Positions 63,482-64,000 of a stretch of DNA of 64,000 nucleotides are shown here, one piece after another (positions within the stretch are counted from its first letter, which is position 1; the number at the start of each line of letters is the position of its first letter). The position numbers and the translations under genes were made by a program. Below the pieces are notes generated by a model. The model was not told the DNA's origin. It saw only the letters and a program-made list of their open reading frames with translations, and made no database searches. Location of the stretch: contig NC_030383.2 of NCBI RefSeq assembly GCF_001625215.2, forward strand, positions 48,604,380 to 48,668,379. The letters run 5' to 3'. The DNA is from Daucus carota subsp. sativus (taxonomy: Eukaryota; Streptophyta; Magnoliopsida; Apiales; Apiaceae).

Positions 63482-63931
63482 CACATGGAGATTGAACTTC
63501 CGCTCTCGGCACAGATAGAAATATAAATTCATAAATAGACCGCAAATGGCTAAAGTTTTTAATATACACGACTCGAGGCATGGGCTTAGCCCACTTGCAT
63601 TATCGCAGACTTTCCTTTCTTTCTTTGAAGGCCTTGTGTTTCTCACATCTTCACCTTTTTCGTGGCTTCCTCCCTTCCTCACACATATTCTACTTTTTAT
63701 AAATCCACTTCTCATTCTGCAAATTTATAAATATGTCTTATTCACTCAATTATGCATTCTAAGGTTCATTTCAATATAATCTACTCATGCAAGAAAAAGT
63801 TTTGCAATTTATAGACAAATATACATAAGAGTAAAATACAGATATGTGGCTAAACTGAAAGAGACAGATTGTCTACAAGCAACAAAGCAGAGAAACTGGG
63901 TGTTTTATCAATACTTTTTCTCTCTGAAAAT

Positions 63932-64000
63932 ATGACCGTTGGGAAGCCGTTGTCCGTGGGAAAGACGCCGACCGTAGAGAAGAGCCAACCGAAGAAGACT
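63932..64000 (+). CDS. 5' end of a gene cut by the window edge
   Basis: ATG at 63932 opens a frame that stays open for 23 codons to the window end: MTVGKPLSVGKTPTVEK, then SQPKKT. It is preceded by a leader-like TC-rich stretch (CTTTTTCTCTCTGAAAAT). GC content rises sharply here relative to the preceding AT-rich DNA, which supports real coding sequence. The Lys/Pro-rich start resembles N-terminal tails of some histones, but 23 residues are too few to assign a family. Confidence 0.45.
   Translation, partial: MTVGKPLSVGKTPTVEKSQPKKT

Overview
The window is nuclear DNA of a flowering plant. It has intron-rich genes with GT-AG introns, AT-rich intergenic DNA packed with small non-autonomous DNA transposons (MITEs), and plant-specific families: CYP724 brassinosteroid P450, sieve element occlusion (SEO) proteins and a CP31-type chloroplast ribonucleoprotein. 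It is clearly a eudicot, and the gene structures fit an asterid. Apiaceae is only a guess that the sequence alone cannot confirm.

Layout from left to right. (1) 233-2378, minus: ESF2/ABT1-like RRM protein of pre-rRNA processing, 7 coding exons. (2) 2.4-9.9 kb: MITEs, a tandem repeat, then a decayed Helitron-type element with a clear 3' hairpin/CTAG terminus at 9878 that carries broken exon-like pieces. (3) 9.9-14 kb: repeats and MITEs. (4) 14003-16704, minus: complete CYP724-family cytochrome P450, 7 exons, 484 aa. (5) 16.7-20.5 kb: MITE-rich spacer. (6) 20476-21840, plus: plastid-type methyltransferase-like protein, 2 exons, with a 1.1 kb hAT element 53 bp past its stop codon. (7) 24259-27562, plus: CP31-type two-RRM chloroplast ribonucleoprotein, 4 exons. 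(8) 29618-33114 and 36668-40288, plus: a tandem pair of SEO genes, 7 exons each, 927 and 984 aa. (9) 40.7-43 kb: nested MITEs, tRNA-Thr(UGU) at 43177, and intronless mitoribosomal mS38 at 43426. (10) 44-52.7 kb: gene-poor, with palindromic Mutator-like and Stowaway MITEs. (11) 52784-55756, plus: ABHD17-like hydrolase. (12) 56547-59245, minus: NAD-dependent glycerol-3-phosphate dehydrogenase, 11 exons, converging on ABHD17. (13) 59.3-63.9 kb: hAT and other repeats, then the first 23 codons of a gene cut by the window edge at 63932.

The genes do not form one pathway; this is an ordinary plant gene neighbourhood. The most interesting part is the SEO pair. Both proteins carry a long Gln/Asn/Met-rich, repeat-built N-terminal extension and an internal YGTTTGP heptad array. 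Repeat number differs between the copies, while the C-terminal exon is almost identical. Other points worth a second look are a tandem duplication in the glycerol-3-phosphate dehydrogenase gene that copies its first 5' splice site into intron 1, a class of tiny homopolymer-T/A insertions flanked by host-sequence duplications, and several MITEs whose exact target-site duplications can be read.

Multi-exon coordinates were assembled by eye from splice consensus, reading frame and, for SEO, comparison of the two copies. Every junction listed preserves frame.
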